Shown here in pieces: positions 17,760 through 26,765 of a DNA stretch of 64,000 nt. The stretch is from Jeongeupia naejangsanensis (GTDB taxonomy: Bacteria > Pseudomonadota > Gammaproteobacteria > Burkholderiales > Chitinibacteraceae). The stretch's first letter is position 1; each line of letters opens with the position of its first letter. A model generated the notes under the pieces. The model was not told where the DNA came from. It worked only from the letters and a program-made list of their open reading frames with translations, and did not search any database. Position numbers and translations under genes: made by a program. The DNA lies in contig NZ_JAESND010000003.1 of the NCBI RefSeq assembly GCF_016865585.1, positions 284,963-348,962 on the forward strand. The letters are read 5' to 3'.

Positions 17760-20423
17760 TTAGAACTTGCCGACCGGGTAGAGCGGGTGCTCCTGCTTGA
17801 GCGAGAACGCCTTGCCGTTCACGATCAGCTGGTAGTTGCTCGGTCCGGCGATCGGCAGACGGTAGGTGATCTTGATGTCCTTCACCGCACCGACCGCCAG
17901 TTTCGGCAGCGTGTAGTCGACGGTGTGGAAATCACCCTTGAGGCCGCCGATGTTGTTGCCGGTGTGGCCCGACGTCACCGTCATGCCGCTGGCTTCCAGG
18001 TTGTCCGGAGCCGAGGTCGGATACTGGAAGCGCAGGATCGCCCCGGCCGGGATGATGGCGCCGGTGTTGTTGACGATGTGCAGCTTCGGAGCGATCGGGA
18101 AGTTGTCGTCACCCATCGCGAACGCCGTCAGCGAGGCCGAGACGTCGACGACTTCGGCCGGCATGGCGGTGTTCGACAGCGTGTTGCCGTACGGCGTGGC
18201 GCTGCGGAAGTTGCTGGCCAGCAGACGGGTCAGCGTCGCGCCCGGCACGTACTGGCCCTTGCTGCCGGTCAGTGTCGTGCGGTTGGCATCCCAGTCGTAG
18301 TCGCCGGCCAGTTCCCAGTTCATCGCACCGCCGACGCCGTTCTTGATGATCCAGTCGGCCTTGGCCTGGATCGACTGCTCGTCCTCGGTCGACAGGAACA
18401 CCTTCTTCTGCGCATTCCACAGCCACGGCGCCACGAGGGTGCTGTCGTAGTAGCGCGTGTAGACGCCGGTCAGGTCGCTGGCCGCAAACTTGTATTGCGA
18501 CAGGTAGTCGGCGGCAATGCCCTTCTCGAGGTTCTTGGCGTGCCACATCGGGTTGGAGCCGGCATCCTCGACGCTGCCCTTCTCGTCGACGTCGAACCAG
18601 ATGTTGTCGACACCGGCCGCGCCGACGCCGCATGGCGCTTCGACGCCAACCGGGCACGTATTGGTCTGCGAGGTGCCCCACAGGCCGTTGTTGCCGCCGG
18701 TCACGTCACGCCAGCCACGGGTGTAGAACGGAACGCCGACGTTGACCCGGCCTGCCGGCATGCCGCCACGGTAGTAGTGGAATGCCCAGTCGGTGTTCAG
18801 GTAGCCGATGTTCTTGTACTGCGCATCGCCGTAGACGTTCCAGAACGCCAGCTCGCCGTCCTTGCCGTCGTCGAACAGCGCCGCGTTCGGGCCGACGAAC
18901 TGGTTCCACGTGCCGTGCAGGTCGTAGCTCATCACGTTGACGAAGTCGAGGTAGGCCAGCGACTGGAAGGCTTCCATGCCGCGCAGCAGGTAACCCGACG
19001 CCGGTACGGCTGCCGACAGTTCGTAGTACTTGCCGTCAGCGACCGACGCCGCGTTGAGCTTCTCGCGCAGGACGCGCATCAGCTCGCGGTAGCTGGCCTG
19101 CAGACCCTTGAGGCGCGGGCTGGCGACGGTGAAGTCGAGCGGGTTGCCGGCGTTGGTCAGCGAGGTCGGGTACTCGTAGTCGATGTCGACACCGTCAAAG
19201 CCGTACTGGCGGATGAAGGCCACCGCCGAATCGGCAAAGGTGTTGATGCCGGCAGTGTTGACCGAGGCGTCGGCATTGGTCGACATCGCGTAGAAACCAC
19301 CCGATGCGACACGCTTGCCGTCCGGACCGAAGTAGCCGCCGGTCTCGGCCCAGCCGCCGATCGACACCAGCGTGCGCACGTTCGGGTGCTGCTTCTTGAA
19401 CTTGTTCAGCAGGTTGAAGTGACCGGTGTACGGCAGCGACGGATCCATCTCGGCGCCGGCGACACCCGGCCAGCTCATGTCGGTCGACTCGTTGCCGGCG
19501 ACGTCCTGATTGACCGAGACCTTGTTGTTGCCGTCGATGTGCGCGAAGGCGTAGTTGATGTGGGTGAGTGCATCCCACGGAATGTCGCTGGCCAGATAGC
19601 GCTGCAGGCCATCCTTGCCGGTACGCCAGTTGGTGAAGTAACCGATGTTGCGGCGCTGCAGACCGTTGGCCAGCTTTTCGCGGCCGGTGCTGTCGTAGAC
19701 GAGGCAGTACGGCACGTTTGCAACCTGCGACACGGCCAGCCCTTCCGGACGGCAGGCATCGTTGCTGCCCGACGGTGTCGGTGCGGGCGTCGGAGTCGGA
19801 GTCGGAGTCGGGGTCGGAGTCGGCGTCGGCGTCGGTGTCGGAGTCGGAGTCGGAGTCGGCGTCGGCGTCGGCGTGGCCGAGCAGCTGCCACCGGCCTTCC
19901 ACAGCGTCGTGCTCGATGCCGGGTTCCAGTTGGTGCCGACGTAGGCGTAGTGCGTCGTCAGTGCGGTGTAGGTGTTGCCGTTGTAGCTGACCACGTCGCC
20001 GGCGTTGTACGGCTTGGTGTTGCTCTCGGTCCAGACCGCGCAGCTACCGGGCGTCGGTGTCGGAGCAGGGGTCGGCACCGGAGTGGGAACCGGGGTCGGC
20101 GTTGGCGCGGGTGTCGGCACCGGCGTCGGGGTGGGCGTCGGCGTGACCGCGCCGTCGCACACACCCTTGTCGGCCCAGACGCCGTTGGCGCCGGATTTGC
20201 TCGGGTCTTCGTTCTGTGTCCACCACTTGTTCTGGTACAGATGGTTGGCCTGGGTGACCGAGGTACCTCCGGCGGCGTACACCTTGGTCGCGTCCCAGGC
20301 GGCAACGCCGGAGCACGACACGGCAAGTGCCGTGGCAGGGATCACCGAGCCGGCAAACGCGGCAACGATGGACAGGGCCAGTACACGGCCATTGGACGGC
20401 AAGCGTCCGGATTTCGATTTCAT
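17760..20423 (-). CDS. Secreted modular GH18 chitinase with two CBM5/12 modules
   Basis: Hydrolyses chitin outside the cell. It has 887 residues: signal peptide (to about 36), CBM5/12 module of the KWWTQ type (about 38-90), Pro-Thr linker, second CBM5/12 of the AYVGTNWNP type (about 128-180), a second Pro-Thr linker, GH18 barrel (about 245-720, with [12 protein letters not shown] and catalytic DGVDIDYE, Glu near residue 417), and a C-terminal domain of about 120 residues. ATG 20423 has AGGAG 9 bases upstream; the ATG 9 bases earlier abuts that site. The other chitinase here has the two binding modules in reverse order. Confidence 0.94.
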   Translation of the reverse strand: MKSKSGRLPSNGRVLALSIVAAFAGSVIPATALAVSCSGVAAWDATKVYAAGGTSVTQANHLYQNKWWTQNEDPSKSGANGVWADKGVCDGAVTPTPTPTPVPTPAPTPTPVPTPVPTPAPTPTPGSCAVWTESNTKPYNAGDVVSYNGNTYTALTTHYAYVGTNWNPASSTTLWKAGGSCSATPTPTPTPTPTPTPTPTPTPTPTPTPTPTPAPTPSGSNDACRPEGLAVSQVANVPYCLVYDSTGREKLANGLQRRNIGYFTNWRTGKDGLQRYLASDIPWDALTHINYAFAHIDGNNKVSVNQDVAGNESTDMSWPGVAGAEMDPSLPYTGHFNLLNKFKKQHPNVRTLVSIGGWAETGGYFGPDGKRVASGGFYAMSTNADASVNTAGINTFADSAVAFIRQYGFDGVDIDYEYPTSLTNAGNPLDFTVASPRLKGLQASYRELMRVLREKLNAASVADGKYYELSAAVPASGYLLRGMEAFQSLAYLDFVNVMSYDLHGTWNQFVGPNAALFDDGKDGELAFWNVYGDAQYKNIGYLNTDWAFHYYRGGMPAGRVNVGVPFYTRGWRDVTGGNNGLWGTSQTNTCPVGVEAPCGVGAAGVDNIWFDVDEKGSVEDAGSNPMWHAKNLEKGIAADYLSQYKFAASDLTGVYTRYYDSTLVAPWLWNAQKKVFLSTEDEQSIQAKADWIIKNGVGGAMNWELAGDYDWDANRTTLTGSKGQYVPGATLTRLLASNFRSATPYGNTLSNTAMPAEVVDVSASLTAFAMGDDNFPIAPKLHIVNNTGAIIPAGAILRFQYPTSAPDNLEASGMTVTSGHTGNNIGGLKGDFHTVDYTLPKLAVGAVKDIKITYRLPIAGPSNYQLIVNGKAFSLKQEHPLYPVGKF
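19771..19878 (-). repeat. GTCGGN repeat tract encoding the second Pro-Thr linker
   Basis: A run of near-perfect 6-base units (GTCGGA/GTCGGC/GTCGGG on the plus strand) encoding about 30 residues of P-T-P-T between the second binding module and the GH18 domain. Such a tract can change length by slippage without shifting the frame. Confidence 0.85.
20049..20147 (-). repeat. Repeat tract encoding the first Pro-Thr linker
   Basis: Six-base units encoding P-T-P-V-P-T-P-A patterns between the two CBM5/12 modules of the same chitinase; less regular than the 19.8-kb tract. Confidence 0.8.
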
Positions 20424-20752
20424 GCAGCTCATCTCCTACCTGCTTGAATTTGAATGAAGGTCTACACAAGATCCCCGGTGTTAGTAAGTATTTTCCCGTA
20501 GTGATCTTGCGCGAGGCAGCATCGGTATCGAAAGTTGCGGTGTCAATCGTGGTGGGTCTGGGCGTAGCGAATGGCGGGCTGGCCGGTGGGCCGCCGCGTT
20601 GCCGAGGTGTCCGGCAGGGGAGTGGCGGCAGTCCGCCGGGCCGGTGCTTTGTTGTGCAAGCGGCGCAAAGCCCGATGCCCCGGCATGCCGGGGTGTCGGG
20701 TGTCGTCGCCTGAATGGCGCGGTTGACCAAAGGTCAGACCAGGCGTCGATAC
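20424..20752. promoter_or_regulatory. Intergenic region: chitinase promoter side and MFS terminator side
   Basis: A 329-bp stretch without a credible gene. Near the chitinase start the sequence holds CAAGATC and GATCTTG about 35 bp apart (20468-20510), a loose inverted repeat. A long GC hairpin at 20671-20700 lies on the MFS side. No clear sigma-70 boxes were identified. Confidence 0.4.
20671..20700 (-). terminator. Probable terminator of the MFS gene
   Basis: CCCGA-GCCCCGGC-AT-GCCGGGG-TCGGG forms a long stem with small interior mismatches, 53 bp beyond the MFS stop. The T-run on the minus strand is short (CTTT), so efficiency is uncertain. Confidence 0.5.
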
Positions 20753-22285
20753 TCAGCCGTTTGCTTGCGGCGCCAGTGTCGCGCCCGCTGCCTGTCTCGC
20801 GTGGGCATGATGCAGGGTCAGGAAGGCGATCAGGCCCGAGATCAGGGTCAGCGCGGCGAGTACAAACGCCATCTGCTGGAAGGCCTTGCCGTAGATCGCC
20901 AGCCAGACCGACGGGTCATGGCCGGGCAGGGCGGCCTGTGCCTGTGCGATGTCGCCCGCGGCCAGCGTATTGGCGATCGATACGACGGCAATGTGGGTGC
21001 CGAACTGCTGTGCCAGCCCGCCCTGCAGCAGCCCGATCAGGACGACGCCCGAGATCGCCAGCCCCAGCGATTCGCCGGCGACCCGTACCGTGGTGAAGAA
21101 GCCGGTTGCCATGCCGGCACGCTCCCTGGCAACCACGCTGATGGCCAGATCGTCCATCAGTCCCCAGGGCAGCCCGGCGCCGACGCCGATCAGCAGCATC
21201 GGCCAGACGAAATCCGCAGCCGGAGCACCGGGCGCCACCGTCGCCAGCCACAGCAAGGCGGCGGTCGAGATGGCAAAGCCGATCGCGCACAGGCTGCTGG
21301 CCGCAAACCAGCGTGTGAGCAGTGCGCCGAGGAAGGGCACGAACAGCATCGGAGCCGAGAGCGGGATCATCATCAGTCCGGCGCGTACCGGGTCGTAGCC
21401 TTCGACGCCGATGAAGCGGACCGGCAGGATGATCAACGGCACGACGAAGCTGAACGCCGTGCCCAGCGGCAAGGCCTGTGCCCCGAGGAAGCGCAGGTTG
21501 CGGAACAGGCGCAGATCGAGCATCGAACGCGGATGCAGGCGTTCGACCTGGATGAAGACCGCGAGGAACACGGCCGCACCCAGCAGCAGGGCGACGACCA
21601 GCGGGCTGCTCCAGCCGCGTTGGGGACCCTGCATGATGCCCAGCGTCAGCAGCAGCAGCAGGCCGGTGAAGGTGACCGTACCCCAGAGATCGACGCCCTT
21701 GGCGTCGGGATCGCGTGATTCGTGCATGCGCGGCACGCCGAAGAGCAGCACCAGCAGGCTGATCACCACATTGGTCAGGAAAATGCTGCGCCAGCCGAAC
21801 TGCTCGATCAGGAAGCCGGCCCAGACCGGACCGAACGCGAGGCCGATGCCGAAACTGGTGCCGAGCAGGCTGTAGGCTTGCGTGCGCTGTTTGCCGTCGA
21901 ACTCGTGCGCCAGCGATGCCGAGCCTCCGGCCATCGCGGTCGCTGCGGCGATGCCCTGCAATGCGCGCAGCGTGATCAGCGAGGGCAGGTCCGGCGCCAG
22001 CCCCTGCAGCAGCGACAAGGCACCGAAGGCGGCGATGCCGTTGCGGAACACGCGCTTGCGGCCGAACCGGTCGGCCAGCGCGCCGGCCGCCATCACCACG
22101 CTGCCGAAACTCAGGATGAAGCCGTTGACGACCCAGGCCAGTGCGGGCGTGCTGCCGCCGAGGTCCCGGCTGATGGCCGGAATCGCGATACCCGGCGCGG
22201 TAAAGCTCAGCGGCAGCATCATGCCGGCAAGGCAGACGGCAGCCAGCACGAGCCACTTGCCGTAGGGATGGGGGTGAGCAGACAT
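20753..22285 (-). CDS. MFS drug/solute efflux transporter (DHA2, 14-TM type)
   Basis: An inner-membrane proton antiporter of 510 residues with about 14 hydrophobic segments. It shows the MFS motif A ADRFGRKRVFRNG after TM2 and the antiporter motif C-like GTSFGIGLAFGPVWAGFLIE in TM5, typical of EmrB/QacA-type exporters. The substrate cannot be told. It is divergent from a TetR regulator across a strong palindrome, the standard arrangement for a drug-inducible pump. No membrane-fusion partner gene is adjacent. Confidence 0.9.
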   Translation of the reverse strand: MSAHPHPYGKWLVLAAVCLAGMMLPLSFTAPGIAIPAISRDLGGSTPALAWVVNGFILSFGSVVMAAGALADRFGRKRVFRNGIAAFGALSLLQGLAPDLPSLITLRALQGIAAATAMAGGSASLAHEFDGKQRTQAYSLLGTSFGIGLAFGPVWAGFLIEQFGWRSIFLTNVVISLLVLLFGVPRMHESRDPDAKGVDLWGTVTFTGLLLLLTLGIMQGPQRGWSSPLVVALLLGAAVFLAVFIQVERLHPRSMLDLRLFRNLRFLGAQALPLGTAFSFVVPLIILPVRFIGVEGYDPVRAGLMMIPLSAPMLFVPFLGALLTRWFAASSLCAIGFAISTAALLWLATVAPGAPAADFVWPMLLIGVGAGLPWGLMDDLAISVVARERAGMATGFFTTVRVAGESLGLAISGVVLIGLLQGGLAQQFGTHIAVVSIANTLAAGDIAQAQAALPGHDPSVWLAIYGKAFQQMAFVLAALTLISGLIAFLTLHHAHARQAAGATLAPQANG

Positions 22286-22362
22286 CGTTGGAACTCCGGT
22301 GGTTTTGGTCTGGGCAGACCGGCTTGGCGCGGAACGAAACGGGACGACGATCCGGTTCGCAT

Positions 22363-22386
22363 TATTTGTATCGATCGATACAAATA
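22363..22386. promoter_or_regulatory. Perfect 24-bp palindrome, probable TetR operator
   Basis: TATTTGTATCGA followed directly by its exact reverse complement, between the MFS gene (start 22285) and tetR (start 22516). Length, symmetry and location fit a TetR-family operator that represses both genes; the assignment is inferred. Confidence 0.75.
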
Positions 22387-22422
22387 TGATTGGGGCATCC
22401 CGATCGGCCTGTCAATTTATTT

Positions 22423-22440
22423 CTGTTATGATCGTTACAG
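22423..22440 (+). promoter_or_regulatory. Second, imperfect dyad, possibly overlapping the tetR promoter
   Basis: CTGTTATGATCGTTACAG is an 18-bp imperfect palindrome containing TGTTATGAT, an extended -10-like sequence. It could be a second operator overlapping the tetR promoter; no good -35 box was found. Confidence 0.4.
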
Positions 22441-22515
22441 AAGTGTGACCGGTCGCTGTCCTGCCTTTCAGGCATCCTCCCCGTCGCACTGGTGAATGAA
22501 ACCGGGAGACCGTAC

Positions 22516-23163
22516 ATGGCCGAGCGAGGACGCCCGCGCTGTTTTGACCGAGAGCAGGCCTTGCGCCGGGCCATGACCATTTTCTGGAAGCACGGTTACG
22601 AAGGCTCGTCGCTGGCGTGTCTGACCGATGCGATGCAGATCAACTCGCCCAGCCTGTATTCGACGTTCGGCTCGAAGGAAGCACTGTTCAAGGAAGCACT
22701 CGACCTGTACGACCGCGAAGCGGGCTCGCCGGTCGCCGAGATACTGCAGAACACCCCGTCGGCGCGCGAAGCGATTGCCAGCCTGTTGCGGGCCAGCGCC
22801 AGGTGTTTCTGCGAACCGGACCGGCCGGCGGGCTGCATGGTGCTGCTGTCCGCGCTCAACTGCACGCCGGCCAATGCCGGCGTCTGGCAGCACCTGCACG
22901 AGCGGCGGCTCCGTTCGGATGCACTGCTGAGGGCGCGGCTGGTGCGCGGCGTGGCGGACGGCGACATTCCGGCAACGGTCGATGTGCAGATGCTGGCGAC
23001 GTTCTACATCGGCGTCCGTCAGGGCATGTCGATGCAGGCGCTGGATGGGGCCGGCCACGATGTGCTGCTCGGCATGGCTGGTGCTGCGATGGCGGCGTGG
23101 GATGTCCTGGTGAGCGGGGCGCCGCCGCAGCCCGTCGCGACGCCGGCATCCGGGACCGGCTGA
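22516..23163 (+). CDS. TetR/AcrR family transcriptional regulator
   Basis: A 215-residue repressor. The N-terminal helix-turn-helix reads RGRPRCFDREQALRRAMTIFWKHGYEGSSLACLTDAMQINSPSLYSTFGSKEALF, a standard TetR DNA-binding domain, followed by an all-helical ligand domain. ATG 22516 is preceded by GGGAGA at good spacing; the GTG at 22492 would add eight residues not typical of the family. It presumably represses the divergent MFS pump and itself. The inducer is unknown. Confidence 0.92.
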   Translation: MAERGRPRCFDREQALRRAMTIFWKHGYEGSSLACLTDAMQINSPSLYSTFGSKEALFKEALDLYDREAGSPVAEILQNTPSAREAIASLLRASARCFCEPDRPAGCMVLLSALNCTPANAGVWQHLHERRLRSDALLRARLVRGVADGDIPATVDVQMLATFYIGVRQGMSMQALDGAGHDVLLGMAGAAMAAWDVLVSGAPPQPVATPASGTG

Positions 23164-23203
23164 AGCGGTGCAGGCGGTCGCTCTGCCGCGTGTTTCACAC
23201 GAG

Positions 23204-23239
23204 ATGAACAACGCCCCGACTTGCCGGGGCGTTGTTCAT
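23204..23239. terminator. Bidirectional terminator between tetR and the DUF2798 gene
   Basis: ATGAACAACGCCCCG pairs with CGGGGCGTTGTTCAT around a short loop: a perfect 15-bp stem between converging genes. T-tracts are interrupted. Confidence 0.8.
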
Positions 23240-23255
23240 TCGGGCCTATGCGGGA

Positions 23256-23507
23256 TCATGCAGGCCGAACGATCAGCATCGTCAGCCGGCGCACGACCGG
23301 AAGTACCAGCAGCAGTACCGGAAACGCGACCAGCCACGACAGCCCCCAGGCAGCGAGCCAGACCTGCGGAAAACCGCCGGGGCCGATGCCGCGCAGCGTG
23401 CTGATGACCGAGACGATGCATGTCATCAGCAGCGACAGCAGCAGCGGCATGACGACGGAGGCATAGCGGGCGGGGAGTTTGCGGAACGAGGATTGCGGGA
23501 AAGACAT
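23256..23507 (-). CDS. DUF2798 two-TM membrane protein
   Basis: An 83-residue inner-membrane protein with two hydrophobic helices: RYASVVMPLLLSLLMTCIVS and LSWLVAFPVLLLVLPVVRRL. The R-Y-A-x-V-x-M-P-L-L-L-S-L-L-M opening and the A-F-P-x-x-L-x-x-x-P-x-V-R-R ending match DUF2798. The function of the family is unknown. It stands alone: 142 bp separate it from the upstream gene. Confidence 0.85.
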   Translation of the reverse strand: MSFPQSSFRKLPARYASVVMPLLLSLLMTCIVSVISTLRGIGPGGFPQVWLAAWGLSWLVAFPVLLLVLPVVRRLTMLIVRPA

Positions 23508-23648
23508 GGAAGCTCCATAAGCCGGCAGATCAAGGCGCCCCTTCCGGCAGGCGGAAGGACACTACCCCGGCAAATGCCGGCAGAAGTTGGCGCGTTGCTT
23601 GACGTAAACGCTTACGGCGGCTTCCCGTGGGGAAGCGCAATGCCGATG

Positions 23649-24191
23649 CTAAAGGCAAAGCTGCCGGGGTGGCAAGCCGGGGGACCAGCCCGGCAGGGCG
23701 ACGGCGGCCGGATCGATGCCGAGGTATTCGGCAATCACCGCGACCATCACGCCGTGATCATCGCGCTGCGGCAGCCCGGAAATCGCGATGGTGCCGACGA
23801 TGCCGGTGCCGCGGATCGCCAGCGGAAAGGCGCCGCCGTGCGCGGCGTAGTCACGCTCGGGCAGCGCATGCTTGCCGGCAAGGCTGTCGCCGCTGCTGGC
23901 AAGCTTGAGGCCGATGGCATAGCTGCTGCGGCCGAAATGCCAGACGGTGTTGCGCTTGCGGCGCAGCCAGTCGGCGTTGCTGGGTGCCGTGCCGGGCATG
24001 GCGAAGAAGAACAGCGGGCTGCCGTTCAGCCAGATTTCGATCGCCACCGGTGTGCCGTACGCGGTGGCGGCGTCGCGCAGCCGGCTGCCCAGCTCGAACG
24101 CGGTGTCGGCATCGAAGCGTTCGAACTGGAGCAGCTGTTCCTGTTCGACAATCAGCGCCAGATCGGCGTTGATGTCGTGTTTTGCGCTCAT
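23649..24191 (-). CDS. UPF0303 / heme-degrading-domain-like protein
   Basis: 180 residues of the UPF0303 family, related to the GlcG/HbpS fold. It shows FDADTAFELGSRLRDAA, IEIWLNGSPLFFFAMPGTAP, a central RKRNTVWHFGRSSYAIGL and the glycine-rich end ERDYAAHGGAFPLAIRGTGIVGTIAISGLPQRDDH. The biochemical role is unclear. The ATG at 24191 overlaps the stop of the oxidoreductase gene by 4 bp, so the two are coupled. Other start codons further upstream lie inside the oxidoreductase gene. Confidence 0.83.
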   Translation of the reverse strand: MSAKHDINADLALIVEQEQLLQFERFDADTAFELGSRLRDAATAYGTPVAIEIWLNGSPLFFFAMPGTAPSNADWLRRKRNTVWHFGRSSYAIGLKLASSGDSLAGKHALPERDYAAHGGAFPLAIRGTGIVGTIAISGLPQRDDHGVMVAVIAEYLGIDPAAVALPGWSPGLPPRQLCL

Positions 24192-25228
24192 GGCAGTGTC
24201 AGTTCGCGACGTTCTTCGGCCGAGCGGATGGCCAGCTCGATGATGTCCATGACAAGGATGGCCTCGCCGGCCGGCACAGGATTGGCGGCACCGGACAGCA
24301 CGGAATCGCGGACGCCTGCGTAGTAATGGCGATAGTCGCCGGCCTGCGTGGCGATCGGTTCGACGATCGGTGCGTCGGCGTTGCCGACATAGCAGATGCC
24401 GTGCATCTCGTCCTTGCCCCAGCCGTCGCAGCCTGGCTGTGCACCGGCCTTGAGCTGGTCTTCCTGCACGTCGAGGCCGTGCTTGATGTAGCTGGCCGCT
24501 GTGCCGTGGACGGCAAAACGCGGACTGCCGCCGGGAACGAGCACACTGCCATGCAGGATCACGCGGGTCTGGGCGTAGCGCAGCAGGACATGGAAGTAGT
24601 CGGTTGCCTGTGCGCCGTCGCGGCGTTGCGCGAGGTCGGCGTAGACGGCATCGGGCTTGCCGAAGAGCTGCAATGCCTGATCGACGATGTGCGGCCCCAG
24701 GTCGTACCACAGCCCGGCACCGGGGACGGCCGCTTCGCGCCAGCGCTGCCGTACTTGCGGACGGAAACGGTCGAAGTGGGATTCGAACTGCACGACATCG
24801 CCGAGCTTGCCGGAGGTGACCAGCGCCTTCAGCGTGAGGAAATCGGCGTCCCAGCGGCGGTTGTGGAAGACCGACAGCACCCGCTCTGCGCGGGCGGCAA
24901 CGGCTTCGAGCCGGTGCGCTTCGGCGACGGTCACGGTAAACGGTTTGTCGACGACGACATGCTTGCCGGCTTCGAGTGCGCGGCGGGCCAGGTCGAAGTG
25001 GGTGTCGTTCGGTGTGGCGATCACGACCAGGCCGATCGCCGGATCGGCGAGCACGCTGGCGACGTCGGCGTGGACCGGAACATCCGGCCAGTCGGCGGCG
25101 ACCTTGTCCTTGCTGCTGGAGACGATGGCGGCGAGCGCCATGCCGGGTACGGCGGCGATCAGCGGGGCGTGGAATGTCTTGCCGGCATAGCCGTAGCCGA
25201 CGAGGGCGACGTTGAGGGTTTCAGCCAT
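24188..25228 (-). CDS. Gfo/Idh/MocA family NAD(P)-dependent oxidoreductase
   Basis: A 346-residue cytoplasmic sugar-type dehydrogenase. It has the Rossmann motif VGYGYAGKTFHAPL at residues 10-23 and the catalytic-region VDKPFTVTVAEA, where EKP is usual and the Lys is retained. It belongs to the YdgJ/YvaA-like branch acting on inositols or keto-sugars; the substrate is unknown. It is the middle gene of a deoR-oxidoreductase-UPF0303 operon, overlapping deoR by 8 bp. Confidence 0.9.
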   Translation of the reverse strand: MAETLNVALVGYGYAGKTFHAPLIAAVPGMALAAIVSSSKDKVAADWPDVPVHADVASVLADPAIGLVVIATPNDTHFDLARRALEAGKHVVVDKPFTVTVAEAHRLEAVAARAERVLSVFHNRRWDADFLTLKALVTSGKLGDVVQFESHFDRFRPQVRQRWREAAVPGAGLWYDLGPHIVDQALQLFGKPDAVYADLAQRRDGAQATDYFHVLLRYAQTRVILHGSVLVPGGSPRFAVHGTAASYIKHGLDVQEDQLKAGAQPGCDGWGKDEMHGICYVGNADAPIVEPIATQAGDYRHYYAGVRDSVLSGAANPVPAGEAILVMDIIELAIRSAEERRELTLP

Positions 25229-25976
25229 ATTGGGTCTCCGTGAGCAGGGTCAGGGTCGTGGTCGGGGCGAGCGGCAGCTGCGGGTCGCGGTCGGTGAAAA
25301 CGCGCTCGAATGCGGCGAGCGGGGCGACCGCGTACGGCGCGTGTTCGTCGAACTTGCTGTGATCGGACACCAGCCAGCTGCGGATGCTGCCGGTGATGAA
25401 GGCACGTTTGATCGCACCGTCGGATTCGTCGCTGGCGGTGACGCCGAGCGTCGCGTGGATCGCGCAGGCGCCCATGATCGCCAGATCGGCACGGTATTGC
25501 TGCGCCATGGCCAGCATCGTCGATCCGCGGAACAGGCGCTGCGAGGCATCCCATTCACCGCCGAGCAGGATCAGTTTCACCTGCTCGCGTTCGGACAGCA
25601 GCTGGGCAATGTCGAGCGAATGGGTGATCACCGTCAGCTTTACATCGGGCAGCGCCTGAGCAACGGCGAGCAGCGAATTGCCGGCGTCGAGCATCAGCGT
25701 CTGGCCCGGTTCGATCAGCGCAGCGACGCGGCGGCCGAGTGCCTGCTTGACTTCGGGCAGCACGGCGGCACGGGCGCTGCGGCGCATGTTCGGCACGTCG
25801 AGCGACAGCGCACCGCCGTGGGTCTTCTGCACCAGACCGAGTGCGGCCAGCGCGTTCAGGTCACGGCGGATCGTGTCGTCCGAAACCGCGAGGGTACTGG
25901 CAAGGTCGGCGACGCTGACGCGCCCCCGATCGGTCAGCAGGGCAACGATGTGTTGCTGGCGTTCATGGGTAAACAT
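25221..25976 (-). CDS. DeoR family transcriptional regulator
   Basis: A 251-residue repressor. The N-terminal DeoR winged helix reads MFTHERQQHIVALLTDRGRVSVADLASTLAVSDDTIRRDLNALAALG, followed by the DeoRC sugar-phosphate sensor domain (LMLDAGNSLLAVAQAL, VITHSLDIAQLL). It is the first gene of the operon, likely autoregulatory, with three direct repeats immediately upstream. The effector is probably a phosphorylated sugar or the substrate of the oxidoreductase (inference). Confidence 0.92.
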   Translation of the reverse strand: MFTHERQQHIVALLTDRGRVSVADLASTLAVSDDTIRRDLNALAALGLVQKTHGGALSLDVPNMRRSARAAVLPEVKQALGRRVAALIEPGQTLMLDAGNSLLAVAQALPDVKLTVITHSLDIAQLLSEREQVKLILLGGEWDASQRLFRGSTMLAMAQQYRADLAIMGACAIHATLGVTASDESDGAIKRAFITGSIRSWLVSDHSKFDEHAPYAVAPLAAFERVFTDRDPQLPLAPTTTLTLLTETQYG

Positions 25977-25996
25977 GCAAGCACTATGCGCCTGCG

Positions 25997-26036
25997 TGCG
26001 GTTTTATGCAAATAGTGTGCGGTAGTTTGCGGTTTT
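25997..26036 (-). promoter_or_regulatory. Three phased TGCGGT repeats, probable DeoR operator
   Basis: TGCGGTTTT at 25997-26005, TGCGGTAGT at 26018-26026 and TGCGGTTTT at 26028-26036. Starts are 21 and 10 bp apart, placing all three on one face of the helix. They lie 20-60 bp ahead of the deoR ATG, as DeoR-family direct-repeat operators do. Confidence 0.65.
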
Positions 26037-26044
26037 GTGCCGGA

Positions 26045-26623
26045 TCAACGCCAGCGCGGTGTGCGGGAAACTGACTCGCCGGGGGCGACGAAGGCCGGTG
26101 CTGCGACGCGAATCGGCGCGGTAACGGCCCGGGGTGTCGGCGCAGATACCGTCCGGGGCACGGGGGCGCCGGCGTCGTTGGCGAGCCGCAGCGTTTGCCA
26201 GCCTGCCTGGTACGAAGCCACGGCGGCGGCATCGGGCTTGGTGGTCTTGCCGCGAACGTAGCTGGCCCCGTCGCAACGGCTGCCATCCTCCTTCCACGAC
26301 AGGCGTCCGGTATGGGACACGATGCGCTTGCCCTGCCGGCTTGCGCTGAAGCCTCGCAGATAGCGCAGCTTGCCGTCCTTGCTGTAGTAGCGGATCGAGG
26401 TAAGGCCGTCCTGGCTGGATTCGACGATCAGTCCGCCGGCGTCACTCTGGTAGTGGTTGGCCTTGCTGCCGTCGGGGCCGATGACCGTCTCGGGTTTGAG
26501 GCCGGCGGTGGCCTTGTCGATGCGGCTGCTCAGTGTAAGGGCATCGCGCTCGCAGCGGGGGGCTGCGGCAAGGGCGGGGAGGGTGGTGGCGCAGCAGAGC
26601 GCCGCCAGCAGGAAGCGGATCAT
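26045..26623 (-). CDS. Secreted protein of unknown function
   Basis: 192 residues; not recognised. A clear signal peptide (MIRFLLAALCCATTLPALAA) precedes a mature region with an MORN/toxin-antidote-like feel: YYSKDGKLRYLRGFSASRQGKRIV and WKEDGSRCDGASYV suggest short beta-strand repeats. Two Cys (PRCERD and SRCDGA) could pair. The C-terminal 50 residues are rich in Ala, Pro, Arg and Thr, probably disordered. It is transcribed alone between dgt and deoR. Confidence 0.75.
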   Translation of the reverse strand: MIRFLLAALCCATTLPALAAAPRCERDALTLSSRIDKATAGLKPETVIGPDGSKANHYQSDAGGLIVESSQDGLTSIRYYSKDGKLRYLRGFSASRQGKRIVSHTGRLSWKEDGSRCDGASYVRGKTTKPDAAAVASYQAGWQTLRLANDAGAPVPRTVSAPTPRAVTAPIRVAAPAFVAPGESVSRTPRWR

Positions 26624-26732
26624 CCGGTGGATCTCGTAAACGGACGCGAACCAAGGATGGTCTCATTGGCGACGGATCGGTTCCCGTCACTAAGCCGCTT
26701 GCCGTGTGGCCGTCACTCATGCCTTGCATGAC

Positions 26733-26757
26733 GGCGTCCTGCGTCGAGCGGGACGCC
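26733..26757 (-). terminator. GC hairpin after dgt
   Basis: GGCGTCC and GGACGCC form a 7-bp stem with an 11-base loop, 9 bp beyond the dgt stop. There is no T-run, so it may only protect the transcript end. Confidence 0.35.
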
Positions 26758-26765
26758 CTAAGCGG

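Noticed and set aside
17709..20447. 912-codon ORF antisense to chitinase 1, with Arg-Ser or Val-Gly repeats
   Set aside because: The repeats are the Pro-Thr linker read backward; the real gene has signal peptide and catalytic motifs.
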